The notes beneath the pieces were generated by a model that saw only the letters and a program-made list of their open reading frames with translations, was not told where the DNA came from and searched no databases. The position numbers and the translations under genes are program-made. From positions 168,074,366-168,138,365 of the forward strand of contig CM041295.1 in NCBI GenBank assembly GCA_023052935.1: 64,000 bases of DNA, in the 5' to 3' direction. This document shows, piece by piece, positions 23,222-33,634 of the stretch (position 1 is its first letter; each line of letters starts with the position of its first letter). The DNA is from Piezodorus guildinii. Lineage: Eukaryota; Arthropoda; Insecta; Hemiptera; Pentatomidae.

Positions 23222-23451
23222 AGGAAAAATAAAAAGTGGATATAATTAGTTGACCGTTGAGAATTACTGAAGGAATTGGTCCGGGTGGCGGTCATTAAAT
23301 GAAACAACTGAATAGTTTCAACTATTTTATTGTTGGCCAACGTTTCGACCCCCATTGTGGGTCATCATCAGGGCATCTCGTAGGCGAGTGGAAACTCAGT
23401 TTCATTTAATGACCGCCACCCGGACTAATTCCTTCAGGAAAAAATAAAAAG
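23222..23451. mobile_element. Fold-back insertion with CTGATGA core (copy FB1)
   Basis: Flanked by AGGAAAAATAAAAAG (23222-23236) and the same sequence plus one A (23436-23451), a 15-16 bp target duplication. Next come a 30-bp left head (23237-23266), then 39-bp inverted arms at 23267-23305 and 23399-23437 with one mismatch. Between them is an A/T hairpin and, on the minus strand, the core GCCCTGATGATGACCC-loop-GGGTCGAAACGTTGGCC (23335-23376). The stem GACCC/GGGTC is perfect. It encodes nothing. It was inserted into the CR1-group 3' UTR. Confidence 0.75.
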
Positions 23452-23516
23452 ATTAAGTAAAACGAACAAGGGATATTAGGAAAGGGAAGGAAACATCTCC
23501 TGGTATGCTCTGAGCT

Positions 23517-24719
23517 TCAAGGTGCACTCGACGGGTCTGCATCCAAGAATATTCGAAGGCAAGCCTTACGGAAAGAGGAAGAAAATCTTACTTCTACCGG
23601 TAGCTGGTTGAGCTCTCTCGCCGCTGCGACGTGGAAAGCATTCCTCAAGGCTTCAGTTCTGCAAGCAGGTAATTGGAATACACCCTGCAGTCTCTCGCTC
23701 CGTACCTCGACAAATTCACGTCTAAGATTTTCCGGAACTCCGGAATCTAGAACCTTACATGCTAGGCACATAAGATTGAGGCGGTGGTACTCTTTTGTTC
23801 GGAGCCCACCTAATTGCCTTATAAGCGGACTTATGTGTTCGTCCCTTTTTGTACCGAAGATAAATCTGATAGCTGCGTTGAACGCTCTCTGGATTCTGCA
23901 GTCCTCAGCTTCCGGAATATCTATATATACGGAGTCACAATACCATACCAGTGGGCGGACCAATGCTGAGACTATCTTTCGCCTGACCTCGGCTGGCAAT
24001 AGCCGTTTCCACCGGGACAGGGAATGCATGACTCCGTGGATTCGGCTCACCACAAGTCCAGCATGATCGCGCCACGATAAGGAGTTGCTGGTCATCACAC
24101 CTAGGAGTTTCATCTTGTCACAACGCGGGATAATCTGATCCTGGATCACCAGCGGAGGCAGCACAACATCCTTTTCAGCCTTCACTACCAGTTTGGGGCT
24201 GCCAATCAACATCCAGCGAGTTTTACGGCCGTTGAGGCAAAGTCTATTAGTGCAGGCCCAAAGCTGAACCTTCTGTATAGTGGCTGACATATCCTCAGGC
24301 AACGCTGAGGCCCAAATACATATATCATCTGCAAACATGTGCATTCTGCTGTGCCTGAGGGAGCCACCCATATCATTGACGTAACTAAGAAATAGTAGTG
24401 GTCCCAGAACGGAACCCTGTGGTACACCTGAGCAGCACTCCAACCATCCCGACGCATCACATGAAGTCTTGACCTGTTGTACTCGTCTATTAAGGTATGA
24501 CTTTAGCCAATGCAGGACTGGTTCGCCAACACCAAAGCTACCAAACTTCTTTAAAAGCATATCATGGTCGACAAAATCGAATGCCTTTGTGAAATCAAGT
24601 GATACGAATATGGTTGTCATTCGATCGTCCATTGCTCTTCGGATGTCCGTCAAGATAGTGTGGAGTGCTGTGCATGTGGTGCGTCCCCTTCTAAATCCCG
24701 ATTGGTGCGGTGACAGCAA
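23517..24719 (-). pseudogene. CR1-group reverse transcriptase and C-terminus
   Basis: About 400 intact codons: SGFRRGRTTCTALHTI, VSLDFTKAFDFVDHDML (catalytic Asp), SGVPQGSVLGPLLFLSYVND, HMFADDICIWAS (catalytic Asp pair, 24324-24335) and LNGRKTRWMLIG. The thumb block KLLGVMTSNSLSW and the C-terminal ELNQLPVEVRFSSSFRKACL follow. It reads in a different frame from the upstream linker, so the annotated start is a frameshift artefact and not an initiator. The protein reverse-transcribes LINE RNA at the nicked target. Confidence 0.9.
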
Positions 24720-24754
24720 ACAGTTGTCCGTCTAAAAATTTCCTTAGATCCCTT

Positions 24755-25571
24755 TCAACTATCCTCTCTAGAATTTTCGACATGACGGGCAACACAGCTC
24801 GGACGGTAATCTGATGGTTCTATGGGCTTTGTCTTTTTAGGAATGGGTCTTATGATGGCTCGTTTCCACGCATCTGGGAACCTGTTCTGCTGTAGGGATG
24901 CATTTAAAATATTGGCAATCACTTTGTTATTATCGGCCTTACCTATCATAGCTTTTGATATGCCATCATCTCCTGACGCACCGGACCTTACCATACTCAA
25001 ACTCCAGGCAACATCGTCTTCGCAGATCTCTTCGAAAACTATGTCGTCGACATCTTCATTAGTAGGTAAGCTTATATTCATCTGTTGTCCGCGGTCCTTC
25101 GGGTGGGATGAAAAGAACTGGTTAAGATCATCAAGATTGCAATGGACATCTGTTTCATCTTTCTTCACCTCGATGATTCTGTGATCCCTTAACTGTTTCC
25201 AAATTTCACTGGCGGAACAGCTGTTTAAGCTTTTATATAAACATTTTCTTTTAGCATCTCTCACAGCAGTCTTTACCTTGTTTTTGTAGCGCCGATACTG
25301 CATTGAATCTTCTATGGAGCCGCCTCTTGTCGACATCCAGAAAAATAAAGTCCCACCTAGCCATCAAGGACTTGATACTCTCAGACATCCAGGGAGAGGG
25401 CCGTGTTTTCCGCCTCTTGTAGGTCTTCAATGGCGCGTGCTTGTCAAATAGCTCGTTCAATTTCATATTGTAAATTCCAACTTTTTCATTGACATCATAG
25501 CTGTCGTATAACTCAGACCAGTCAATCATCGAGACATCCAATTTGAAGGCTTCTTGGTCTATGTTTTTCAT
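24755..25571 (-). pseudogene. CR1-group EN-RT linker and RT fingers
   Basis: Two overlapping frames form this stretch. The upstream one, 25571-25251, has IDWSELYDSYDVNEKVGIYN, KLNELFDKHAPLKTYK and RPSPWMSESIKSLM, the conserved linker after the LINE nuclease. The downstream one, 25336-24755, has KRKCLYKSLNS, SIKP-like RSGASGDDGISKAMIG, FPDAWKRAIIRPIPKKTKPI and SDYRP (RT fingers). A frameshift near 25260-25330 separates them, and another near 24740-24790 precedes the palm domain. The 5' truncation falls close to 25575. Confidence 0.8.
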
Positions 25572-27340
25572 ATTTCTTCTCTGGGAAATAGAAATATTTC
25601 TTGATTCCGGTCCCCTTTTATAGTGAACATAAGAGAGAGAGAGAGAGTGAGAGTGAGAGAACAGAAAAAATATTTATAGAAAATTAGTTTAACGTCCAAC
25701 TTGATGTTTTTGGATGACAAATCATATAGATTTCCATGCAGCGCGATACAATTATAAATGTGTTTGTGTAGTGTATTTTTATTTTCCTTAAATTTAATTA
25801 ACCTAACTTTATATCTACAATTAAAATTATAATCCAACATGTTGAATCAGGTAAAACCCTAAGGACAAGAAAGACAGGGAAATTCGGCTCTGAATAGCAA
25901 AACAATGTCGAATAATGAAACTGACATAATAGATTACAAACTAGTGGGTAATTCTGAGACAAACGGGATATAGAGTTCTTTATGGATGGTTTGTTCTTAA
26001 TATTAAAATAAGAAGTATTTATGATTTTTCGGATTCCAAGGATTTGATACACGAGGATTTTGATGGTTTAGTGAATTCCCAAAGCTCAATTCCATATGTC
26101 TGATTTGGATTGGTGATGAAAATAAATGAGCTTTCTGTAGTCTGTTGGAAGTTTGATTCCTTTGTCTAGTAATGGTTGTATTAGTCAGTATATATCAACA
26201 GTTTTATGTCCTTTGAATGTTGGATAAAGATTCCTTATCAAGATTGAGTCTTAGGTAGTGGATCTTAGTCTTAGATCAGGAATAAGTGGAACATTATTTA
26301 AGTGTAATGTTAAAAATTATAATAAAAACTACATGTGATTTATCGGGATTTGTGAGGATTTATTTTAATTCTCCAGTTTTTACACCAGTCTTCAATGGTT
26401 TTAATATGGAACTGAAGATATTCATATTAATAGTTTGATATAGATTTGCGGGGCTTTCAGTAGGCAAGGAACAAAACCCACTTTTGGGATCACTACTGAA
26501 AAATAACTTAACTACACATGAAACTGAGAAGAATGAATTATTTTCCTAAACTCACACAGTTTGGGTGAAATTCACTTCCAAACGTTCTAAATGGAGTTTA
26601 CAGAATATTCTGATTTCAAATTTAGGAAGGAACTGCAATGAAAAATCAAATCCATTCCATACCAAATACTCACTCCCTTCCTCTACAGACCAATGTAGTT
26701 GATCTTCTTGTGCTGTCTTTGGCCAATGGAGGGTGTTATGCAGGTCCGCAGGATCCTCTCGTCGTCGGCTTCTTCTTCTTCTTCTAAGGAGTCTGCCATA
26801 TAACAGCTTCTTCTCACATCCTGGCCACATCTTCCACCCAACGAACAATGCCTAATTTGACAAATCCCATCTATCCATAAATGTCATAGATTTCCCTGCT
26901 CCCTCTTCTTCTTCAGTCCTCAACAGTTCCAAATAAACAACAGAGATTCTTCCTTTCAAAGACCAGAATATGCTCTGTTCTGAGAAGCATGGACACTTTC
27001 ATACCAAGTACGATTGTGAAAAATACACACCATTACTAAAACATTACTAAACAACAAAATGATTCTTTGATTTTTACAAAAAAAATGTGTTGAGGAACCA
27101 CTGTGTGCATTCAAAGCATTATTTTCTGAATATCTATCAACTATTGTGGTTTGCAAATAAATAAGCTTTTATTTCAACATAGTAGCATGTCAGATTTTAC
27201 GTAGAAAAAAGAGAAAACCTTTGGATATTTTGCACATCCGATTAGCCACCTGTTTTGATATTTTATTATTTGTTTATGGCATTTATCGTATTCACATTAG
27301 TCATCATAGCATAGACTTCTTAAGTATTGCATACTATTAA
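25572..27340. other. Intergenic, nothing recognised
   Basis: It includes a (GA)-rich patch at about 25632-25660 and a (CTT)n patch at 26767-26786. A 98-codon minus frame at 26552-26848 with an arginine-rich stretch comes from the CTT repeat and is not a supported gene. It could hold upstream exons or regulatory DNA of the 27362 gene, but nothing identifies them. Confidence 0.4.
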
Positions 27341-27361
27341 TTACTATGTACTTATTTGCAG

Positions 27362-27501
27362 GATGTTGGCGGCAACAGTCCTGTTCTGTCTTCTGTCAAC
27401 CGGATACGCCCACATCTCTCTCACCTTCCCTCCGGCCAGGAAGTATGACCTGGATTTCTTGGGTAACTTTAACTCCAAAGGTCCTTGTGGAATGCCAAAA
27501 G
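27362..27501 (+). CDS. First coding exon, secreted LPMO-like copper protein
   Basis: The exon follows a 3' splice site (CTTATTTGCAG, 27351-27361), so a 5' UTR intron is likely. ATG at 27363 opens 46 codons plus one base, ending AAAG before GTGAGT (27502), a strong donor, phase 1. Residues 1-16 (MLAATVLFCLLSTGYA) form a signal peptide. Cleavage would expose His17 in HISLTFPPARKYDLDFLGN, then GPCGMPKG. An N-terminal His after a signal peptide is the copper-brace hallmark of lytic polysaccharide monooxygenases. HISL-(T/K)-(F/Y)PPAR...PCGMPKG is recalled from secreted chitin-binding type-4/LPMO-like animal proteins. These are secreted and bind copper; the substrate is unknown. Later exons are not visible in this window. 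Confidence 0.75.
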
Positions 27502-28503
27502 GTGAGTTATAAAAAAATTACTATTCAATAGCATAACTGTCGATTATTATTTTATTTTCAAGGAACATTGGGATATTGATTTAGGTACCTAATCTAAAAA
27601 ATATTAACTCATTAGCCTCAGGGTGAACGGTGTTGTCTAGTGCACAGGGGACTAGACTACTGTTCTTAGTATCCCAGGTTCGAATCCGGCTGTGGCAGGA
27701 TAATTATTCATTTTCTTATTTTAGCTGTAGGAAACCCTAGGTTAGGGGGACCTTGGACCGACTTCTGTAGTGCCGTAAAGCGGCAATACCTGATTTCGGT
27801 CTAATCACCACTTTGTGGATTAGTTGGTCTAGAAACTGTATGAATTCTATTTTTATTGAACCTTGGGTTGAAGAGGTACAGGAAGGAGCGGATAGTTACA
27901 AGATAAAAACGAAGTCAAACGATTTCGTTGTATTAGATTCTACGTACCTTTTATTGTCGTAGGCAGATAGGATCTGTGAGAGGGATGAGAGAGGATCTGT
28001 ATATACTTATATTTATATATACTTATATTTAGAGTTCAGCTGGGTCCGCCGGCGGAGTCACATCGTCTCCATATCGATCATATAGAACTTTTATAATGAG
28101 AGTCCTATCGGCTTCGAAATTTACATACGAGTTAATGTACAGTTTTAGTGCGTATGTGTAAAATTTGAACAAATTCGGAGCGCGAACTTGGCCACACGAA
28201 GAGCGGCAAGTTGGGCTTCAGATCCCGAGAGGCGCTCTCATATCAGGAGGAGGTTGAGACAGGTCCATCCCCACCATCTCCAAGTCGCCGTACTCAGCTA
28301 AGCCCTTTGTTTATACTTTTATTTCATTATTAATGTTCACTTTTATCAATGGCATAAACGGGTAATGACCCGGTTGTTTGTTATTATGTCAAGTTATTTT
28401 AGAATGTGGACGTTCTTTAAATTTCTATTTATTTTCTAATGTTTTATTTATCCTTGCATTAATGATCAAGTCAATTAATACATGAATCACGTAGGCATGA
28501 TTT
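27502..28503 (+). other. Intron start with SINE, remainder unassigned
   Basis: Donor GTGAGT at 27502. Within it is a SINE (27603-27850). The segment at 28030-28310 is GC-richer than its surroundings (GGGTCCGCCGGCGGAGTCAC; CCCGAGAGGCGCTCTCATAT) and may be part of an element leader, but no motif decides it. Confidence 0.4.
27603..27850 (+). repeat. tRNA-derived SINE
   Basis: A tRNA-like head with GACTAGACTACTGTTCTTAG and a good B box, CCAGGTTCGAATCCGGC. The body shares GTGGCAGGATAATTATTCAT with 19761, followed by TTCTGTAGTGCCGTAAAGCG. It lies in the intron after the LPMO-like exon, same strand. Confidence 0.7.
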
Positions 28504-29640
28504 CTATATAAAAGGATGCCATATGATATGAATATCTTCTAAGTATACTTTAAACTTAATATATTTTCTTAGACTTTCTACGTGATTATGTAGTTTTTTT
28601 AATCCTATTATATTCATATACTGTTGATGTAATTATAACAATATGCTTTTAGTTATTTATAACAAATAATAATCGATAAGCTATATTTTAAACTATTTAC
28701 TAATTTTAATTGCATGTTTTTTTCTCTAATAATTTTAGCATTTAACTATGTTTTTTTTTTTGTTTTTTTTGTTTTGTTTTTTTAGCCTTTAGAAATGTTA
28801 GAGCAAATAATTTTATAGCTATGAATCATGCTATGATTTATGTTTTTTGACGTCTTACTATATTTTAGACCTAATATGTTTTCTTAGTCTTTTACGTGAT
28901 AATATTGTGGGTTTTTTTTTTTTTTTTTTTAAATATTATTTTAGTCATAACATCTTGGCATATTTATATTTATATGCCTATATATATCTTAGTTATTAAT
29001 GTATAAGTTGTTTTAAACTGTTTACCTAATATTGATTGCATGTTTTTCTATAATGATTTTAACGCTTAACTATCTATATATATTTTTTAAATTATAATTA
29101 TTATTATTTTAATTATTTTAATGCACTTTTACTTATTTATAACAACTAATAATCGAGAAGCTATATTTTAAACTATTTACTAATTTTAATTGCATGTTTT
29201 TTTTCTCTAATAATTTTAGCATTTAACTATGTTTTTTTTCTTAGCCTATATAAATGTTTGAAGAAATAATTTTATAGATATAAATAATGTTATGATCTTT
29301 TTTCAACATCTTACTATGTTTTAGACCTAATTAAATATATTTGCTTAGCATTTTAGTGATAATATTGTGTTTTTTTTTTTTTTTTGTTTTTTTTTAATCT
29401 TATTGTAATCATAAACTCTTGATGTATTTATATACTTTTACCTATTTATATCTTAGTCATTGACCTGTGAGTTATTTTGAACTACTTACCTAATATTAAT
29501 TGCATATTTTGTTCTAATAATTCTACGTTTTACCATTTATGTTTTTTAGCCTTTATCAATGTTTGAGCAAGTAATTTTATAGATATGAATAATGTTATGA
29601 TCTTTTGAATTTCCTAATGGAATGGCTATATAAAAGCGGT
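28504..29640 (+). repeat. Diverged tandem repeat tract upstream of the R2-like element
   Basis: The same ordered phrases recur. TTTACTAATTTTAATTGCAT appears near 28695 and 29179, with related versions near 29020 and 29484. AATAATTTTATAG appears near 28788, 29266 and 29568. TTAGACCTAAT appears near 28866 and 29322. GTGATAATATTGTG appears near 28896 and 29358. Spacings are about 300-480 bp, so units are long and eroded. The tract is bracketed by TATATAAAAG at about 28515 and 29627. It may be the element's own 5' region, in the manner of promoter monomers, but that is inference. Confidence 0.5.
29624..29640 (+). promoter_or_regulatory. TATA-like element before the R2-like ORF
   Basis: GGCTATATAAAAGCGGTCA lies about 140 bp upstream of the ORF start at 29765. 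A similar TTTCTATATAAAAGGATGCC lies near 28513 at the start of the repeat tract. It is a good TATA-box match, but such matches arise by chance in A/T-rich DNA. Confidence 0.35.
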
Positions 29641-29764
29641 CATTTTTTTTTTGTCTTCTTTCTTTTTTTTCGCTTTTTGTAGAGATAGAGGAGTAATCTA
29701 AATTTTGCCACTATTGATGTTATATATTGGGTACTAAGTTGTTGAACTAGTCCTAAATAACAAA

Positions 29765-32700
29765 ATGGAAGATATATCCGGAACTGGGAAAAATATAGAT
29801 GTTGGCCAGCAAGTATGGATTCGAAGAACATGCGGGTTGCTTCAAGAGGCCTTTATTACTAATATAGAAAAGAGTGATAAGAATAACTACCGAATTGTGT
29901 TCCGTTGAATGGGAGGAGAATACCGGCATTTTTTCTGGAAAAACTGTGATCGACAGTGAGCTTTTCATACGAGACCCGACAGTGATTATGGAGTCACATG
30001 AAAAAGACAATGACGGTAATCGTAGCTCAGAAAATTGTATTCAAGAGGGCTCACATAAAAATGATGAAGATTTGGATCCTAAACAGCAATGTTTAACAAA
30101 AGATAACTCTTGCCACATTTGTTCGATTTGCCATCAATCATTTAAGAGTAGTCGTGGGCTTGTAATTCATACCTCAAAGAAGCACCCGATAGAAGCGAAT
30201 AGGATTAAGTTGGGAAGGATAGAAAGGAAGAATGAAGGTGAAAAGGTCGAAAGCTCAACTGAGAACAACATTGGGTTAGATGTTAAAAAGTGGGCGGACA
30301 CATTTAAAGATCTGCTTAAGGCTCCTTTCAATTCTGAAAATTTTGATAAAAACATGAGGGACTTTCATTGTTTTCTAAGAGAAGCGAATAAAACTCTCCC
30401 AGGTCCAAAACATCCAGCAGTACGTTTTTACCAAATGCGTAAAACGAAAAAGCTTGCGATGTGGGGGAAGGGTGAACGAAAGGCTAGCAATCCTCAAAGA
30501 TCCAACAAGGCCGCAAGGGAAAGGAGGCGTGAACAATACGAATACGACCTGGCCCAGTACAAATACTACAACTGCAGGAAGAAAGTGGTTCAGAGTGTAA
30601 TGAATGAAAATCGCCCAAAGCAGTGTCCCATCGCCATTGAGAAGGTTGAGGATCATTTCAAATCACTTTTTGAGATAAAAAATGATAACGAAAAAGAAGA
30701 CTACCCTTCATCACCAGGTATTCCTAACGTGCAATCAATTGATTTGAAAACAGTGCACAGGGTAATAAAAAATATATCTTTGGACACATCAGCCGGTCCA
30801 GATGGAGTTCTTATAAGAACAATTAAAAAAATAGGAATCGCACATATAATGAAGACAATAGTAGAAATAATCCTGAAATTCGGACACGTCCCCGAAATTC
30901 TCCGCTGTGGACGAACAGTTCTAATTTATAAAGGAAAAGGGGATAGCAAGGAAATATCCTCTTGGAGACCGATTACAATTTATCCCATCGTGAGGGCGTA
31001 TCGTTGAAAAGGTTCTCGACTTCGAGCTTCGAAAGCAAATTTCATTTCACCCAAGCCAGAGAGGTTTCATTATTGGCCAACCGGGGTGTCATGTCAATGC
31101 CAGAATAATTGATGCTATTCTCAGGGATGCAAAAAATAAACAAGAAGACGCGGCAGTCGCGTTCTTAGATGTGACTGGAGCATTTGATAACATCGGACAC
31201 GGCCATATCTTGAGATCTTTGGAGTCGAGAGGAGTTTCGAGCGACTTAAGAAAAGCGATTGAGGGCCTATTGTGTAAAAACACGATAAAGATCAATCTTG
31301 GGATCAATAAAACAAACGGTATCCATGTTTTGAGAGGAGTACCTCAGGGTGGGCCACTTTCACCGGCGCTGTTTAATCTAAGTATAGATTCTCTATACAC
31401 CGAGCTCTGTGATCCAAAGGTAGCTAATGAGTATGGATACAAATTACTTCCAAACCACGACTCTGTTTTACTCACAGGTTTTGCGGATGATCAAGCCGTG
31501 ACCTGTCACAATGTGGAATCTGGAGAGAGAGCCATCAACTGCGTCCGTAGAATACTTGGAGAGATAGGATTATCTGTTAATGCAAACAAAAGCACAGGTA
31601 TAATCTTGAAAAATGGAAAGTTGGTTGGGTCAAAGTTTTGTTTGGATACGGGAGAGGAAATCCATTCTATTCAAGATAAAGATTTCATCAAATACCTGGG
31701 TTGTAGATTTTCGGGGAATTAGAATTTGATGAGGAATCCGTCGGTAGGCTGAATCGAGATATGGAAAAGCTTGTAAATTCTAATCTCCTAAAGCCTGACC
31801 AAAAAATAAACATTGTAAATAGATATGTTTTTCCTTCCGTGATATACCCGCTGCAGACTGCACCACTAACAAAACTGCGCCCATCTTTGTTAGAGGCAAT
31901 CGACGTCATAATTCGAAGATGTATAAAGGCTATCATAGGATTGCCAGCCAACTCCTGCTCTTCTATGCTGTACTCGCCGCGACGATATAGGGGTCTTGGG
32001 CTTCTGCGTTGTCAGTGGGAAGCTCCTCTTCAGCATTGGGCGATTTCTCAAAGATTGGCCGGAGTAACAGACGCCCTGTTTCAAAATATCTTCAACTTAA
32101 CGGAGGAGATCCGCGAGTGCACCGAACTACTGCGAATTGAGGGAAATGCTATAGAGGCCCCTCTCACGGTAAAGAGAATGAGGCAGTTCTTGAGGGAAAA
32201 GTCTTTTGAGGAGTGGAGCCAGTGCAAGTGGCAGGGTGTAGGCGTGGTACATTTTAAAGCCAACCCGAGCGTAAACAGGTTTATGTTCGATCGACAAATG
32301 TTAACAGGATCAGAGTGGACAAACGCACTCAAATTGAACATAAACTACGCACCACTTCGTGGAGTCCCTGGATCGAGATGCCAGGGTAACGAGGCTGTTG
32401 GACCCCTCTGCCGCAGATGCGGTCGAGAGTTAGAAACCCCTTCACATGTGTTGGGAAAATGTCCACATAACATGCTTCTCGTTACCCGCCGGCACAACCG
32501 CATAAAGAAAGAAATATCAGAACTTTTGGAAGTGAGAAAGTATAAATGTTTTCAGGAAGTCTTTTGCCTTGATACAGATGGGTCGACAAGATTTGTGGAT
32601 ATCTTGGCATTTAATGCCACAAAAAATGAAGCACTGATAGTGGACCCCACTATCAGATATGAAACAAATGACCAGGAACAAGGCAAGAGGATTCAAGAAG

Positions 32701-32933
32701 AGAAAGAGAACATTTATACAAAATGTATTCCATACCTGAGGGAAAAATTTCGTGAGGAGTTCGGTGAAAGGGAATTTAAAGTCGTGGGACTTTGGTTCGG
32801 AAGCAGAGGGACCATCCCAGTAGCCACTGGATTATTTTTAGAGAAATATGGACTCGGAAAAAATGAGATGCAAAGCATGGCGGAGACCATAATCTTGGAC
32901 TCACTGGGAATCCTGCATCACCATATATATTGA
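29765..32933 (+). pseudogene. R2-type ORF: finger, RT, restriction-like nuclease
   Basis: Lesions: one extra base near 29900, one near 30997, one missing near 31716. A C2H2 finger (CSICHQSFKSSRGLVIHTSK, about 30120-30185) would bind target DNA. RT motifs are SAGPDGVLIRTIKKIG, SSWRPITIYPI, AAVAFLDVTGAFDNIGH (catalytic Asp), RGVPQGGPLSPALFNLSIDS and TGFADDQAV (FADD 31480-31491). The C-terminus has CRRCGRELETPSHVLGKCPH, RHNRIKKEI and FVDILAFNATKNEALIVDPT, as in R2-type restriction-like nucleases, with VD where PD is usual. The ATG at 29765 follows the TATA-like site. The first 65 residues are a separate domain (next entry). Confidence 0.85.
29798..29965 (+). other. Kinesin-13 N-terminal-like domain in the R2-type ORF
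   Basis: From about residue 12 the ORF reads VGQQVWIRRTCGLLQEAFIT, then NIEKSDKNNYRIV. After a one-base shift (near 29900) it continues SVEWEENTGIFSGKTVIDSE then LFIRDP. This follows, position by position, the N-terminal Tudor/SH3-like domain of kinesin-13 (KIF2A, MCAK, Klp10A), whose pattern is V-x-I-x-R-(S)-x-G, A-x-V-T, VEW-x-E-x-G, x-GK-x-V/I, L-F/L-x-L-N-P. No kinesin motor follows; the frame runs straight into the zinc finger. This could be capture of a host exon or an unrelated Tudor-type fold. Confidence 0.6.
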
Positions 32934-33294
32934 GGCTAGTCGGGATTCTCAGATGTCCATGACCGATTTCAAAATTAGTAAAATATATGTATTTCCTATT
33001 TGGCGGAATCTCTCTCTATCTTGTTTCTTCTTTAAGATTGTCTTCGGGATTGATGCGGTATGCTGTGTACTGTAGCAACTCAGCGAAGTTGAGCAGCAGA
33101 TCCAAATTGGAATTTCCTCCTTCTACTACTCACTTCATTTTCAAATTTATAGGTTTATGTATAAACAGTAATTTAGAAAAAAACATCTTATACTTTTAAC
33201 ACACATGGCACTTTCCCCCTGACGATATTCTATCTGATTGGGCTCCCTAATAAAAATCTGCTACCTTGTTACGCGAAACTTGAAATTTTGAGGG

Positions 33295-33634
33295 ATACGG
33301 AAGGATGAAGATATTTCTAGGATGGTTGGAAGAGGATTGTTAGAGAGGATATCTCTGAGTTATCACATTTTTCACTGTTTAGAGAAGGCTTAAACATGAT
33401 ACATACGGAAGGATGAAGATATTTCTAGGATGGTTGGAAGAGGATTGTTAGAGAGGATATCTCTGAGTTATCACATTTTTCACTGTTTAGAGAAGGCTTA
33501 AACATGATACATACGGAAGGATGAAGATATTTCTAGGATGGTTGGAAGAGGATTGTTAGAGAGGATATCTCTGAGTTATCACATTTTTCACTGTTTAGAG
33601 AAGGCTTAAACATGATACATACGGAAGGAGATGA
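33295..33634 (+). repeat. Three identical 108-bp tandem repeats
   Basis: Units start at 33303, 33411 and 33519 (GGATGAAGATATTTCTAGG), with a partial fourth at 33627. All three read identically, base for base, including TGAGTTATCACATTTTTCAC. Identity across units means recent duplication or homogenisation. They lie just beyond the R2-like 3' region; whether they belong to it is unknown. Confidence 0.95.

Larger units (their letters stand above)
23024..25571 (-). mobile_element. CR1-group LINE, 5'-truncated
   Basis: On the minus strand the order is an EN-RT linker (25571-24755), the RT and C-terminus (24719-23517), then a 3' UTR with hairpin GGGCCTCAGGCCC (23059-23071), AATAAAAATC and a pentamer tail (four TCTAA units, 23024-23046). 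The nuclease domain is missing. The 3' UTR carries a fold-back insertion at 23222-23451. Frameshifts near 24740 and 25260 inactivate it. Confidence 0.85.
29640..33200 (+). mobile_element. R2-superfamily non-LTR retrotransposon
   Basis: A single long ORF (29765-32933, about 1055 codons) with the R2-type order: N-terminal C2H2 finger, central RT, then a C-terminal CCHC knuckle and restriction-like endonuclease. Three one-base frameshifts break it. No rDNA is visible on either side, unlike canonical R2 in 28S genes. The 3' UTR runs to about 33200 without a clear poly-A; three 108-bp repeats follow. A tRNA- or rDNA-targeted site was not found. Confidence 0.8.

Noticed and set aside
23608..24066. 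152-codon plus frame opposite the LINE RT
   Set aside because: Antisense shadow of a real RT reading frame. Frames at 24822-25184 and 9228-9554 are rejected for the same reason.
26552..26848. 98-codon minus frame with an Arg-rich segment
   Set aside because: The Arg/Ser run comes from a CTT repeat. No domain, splice signals or element context supports it.
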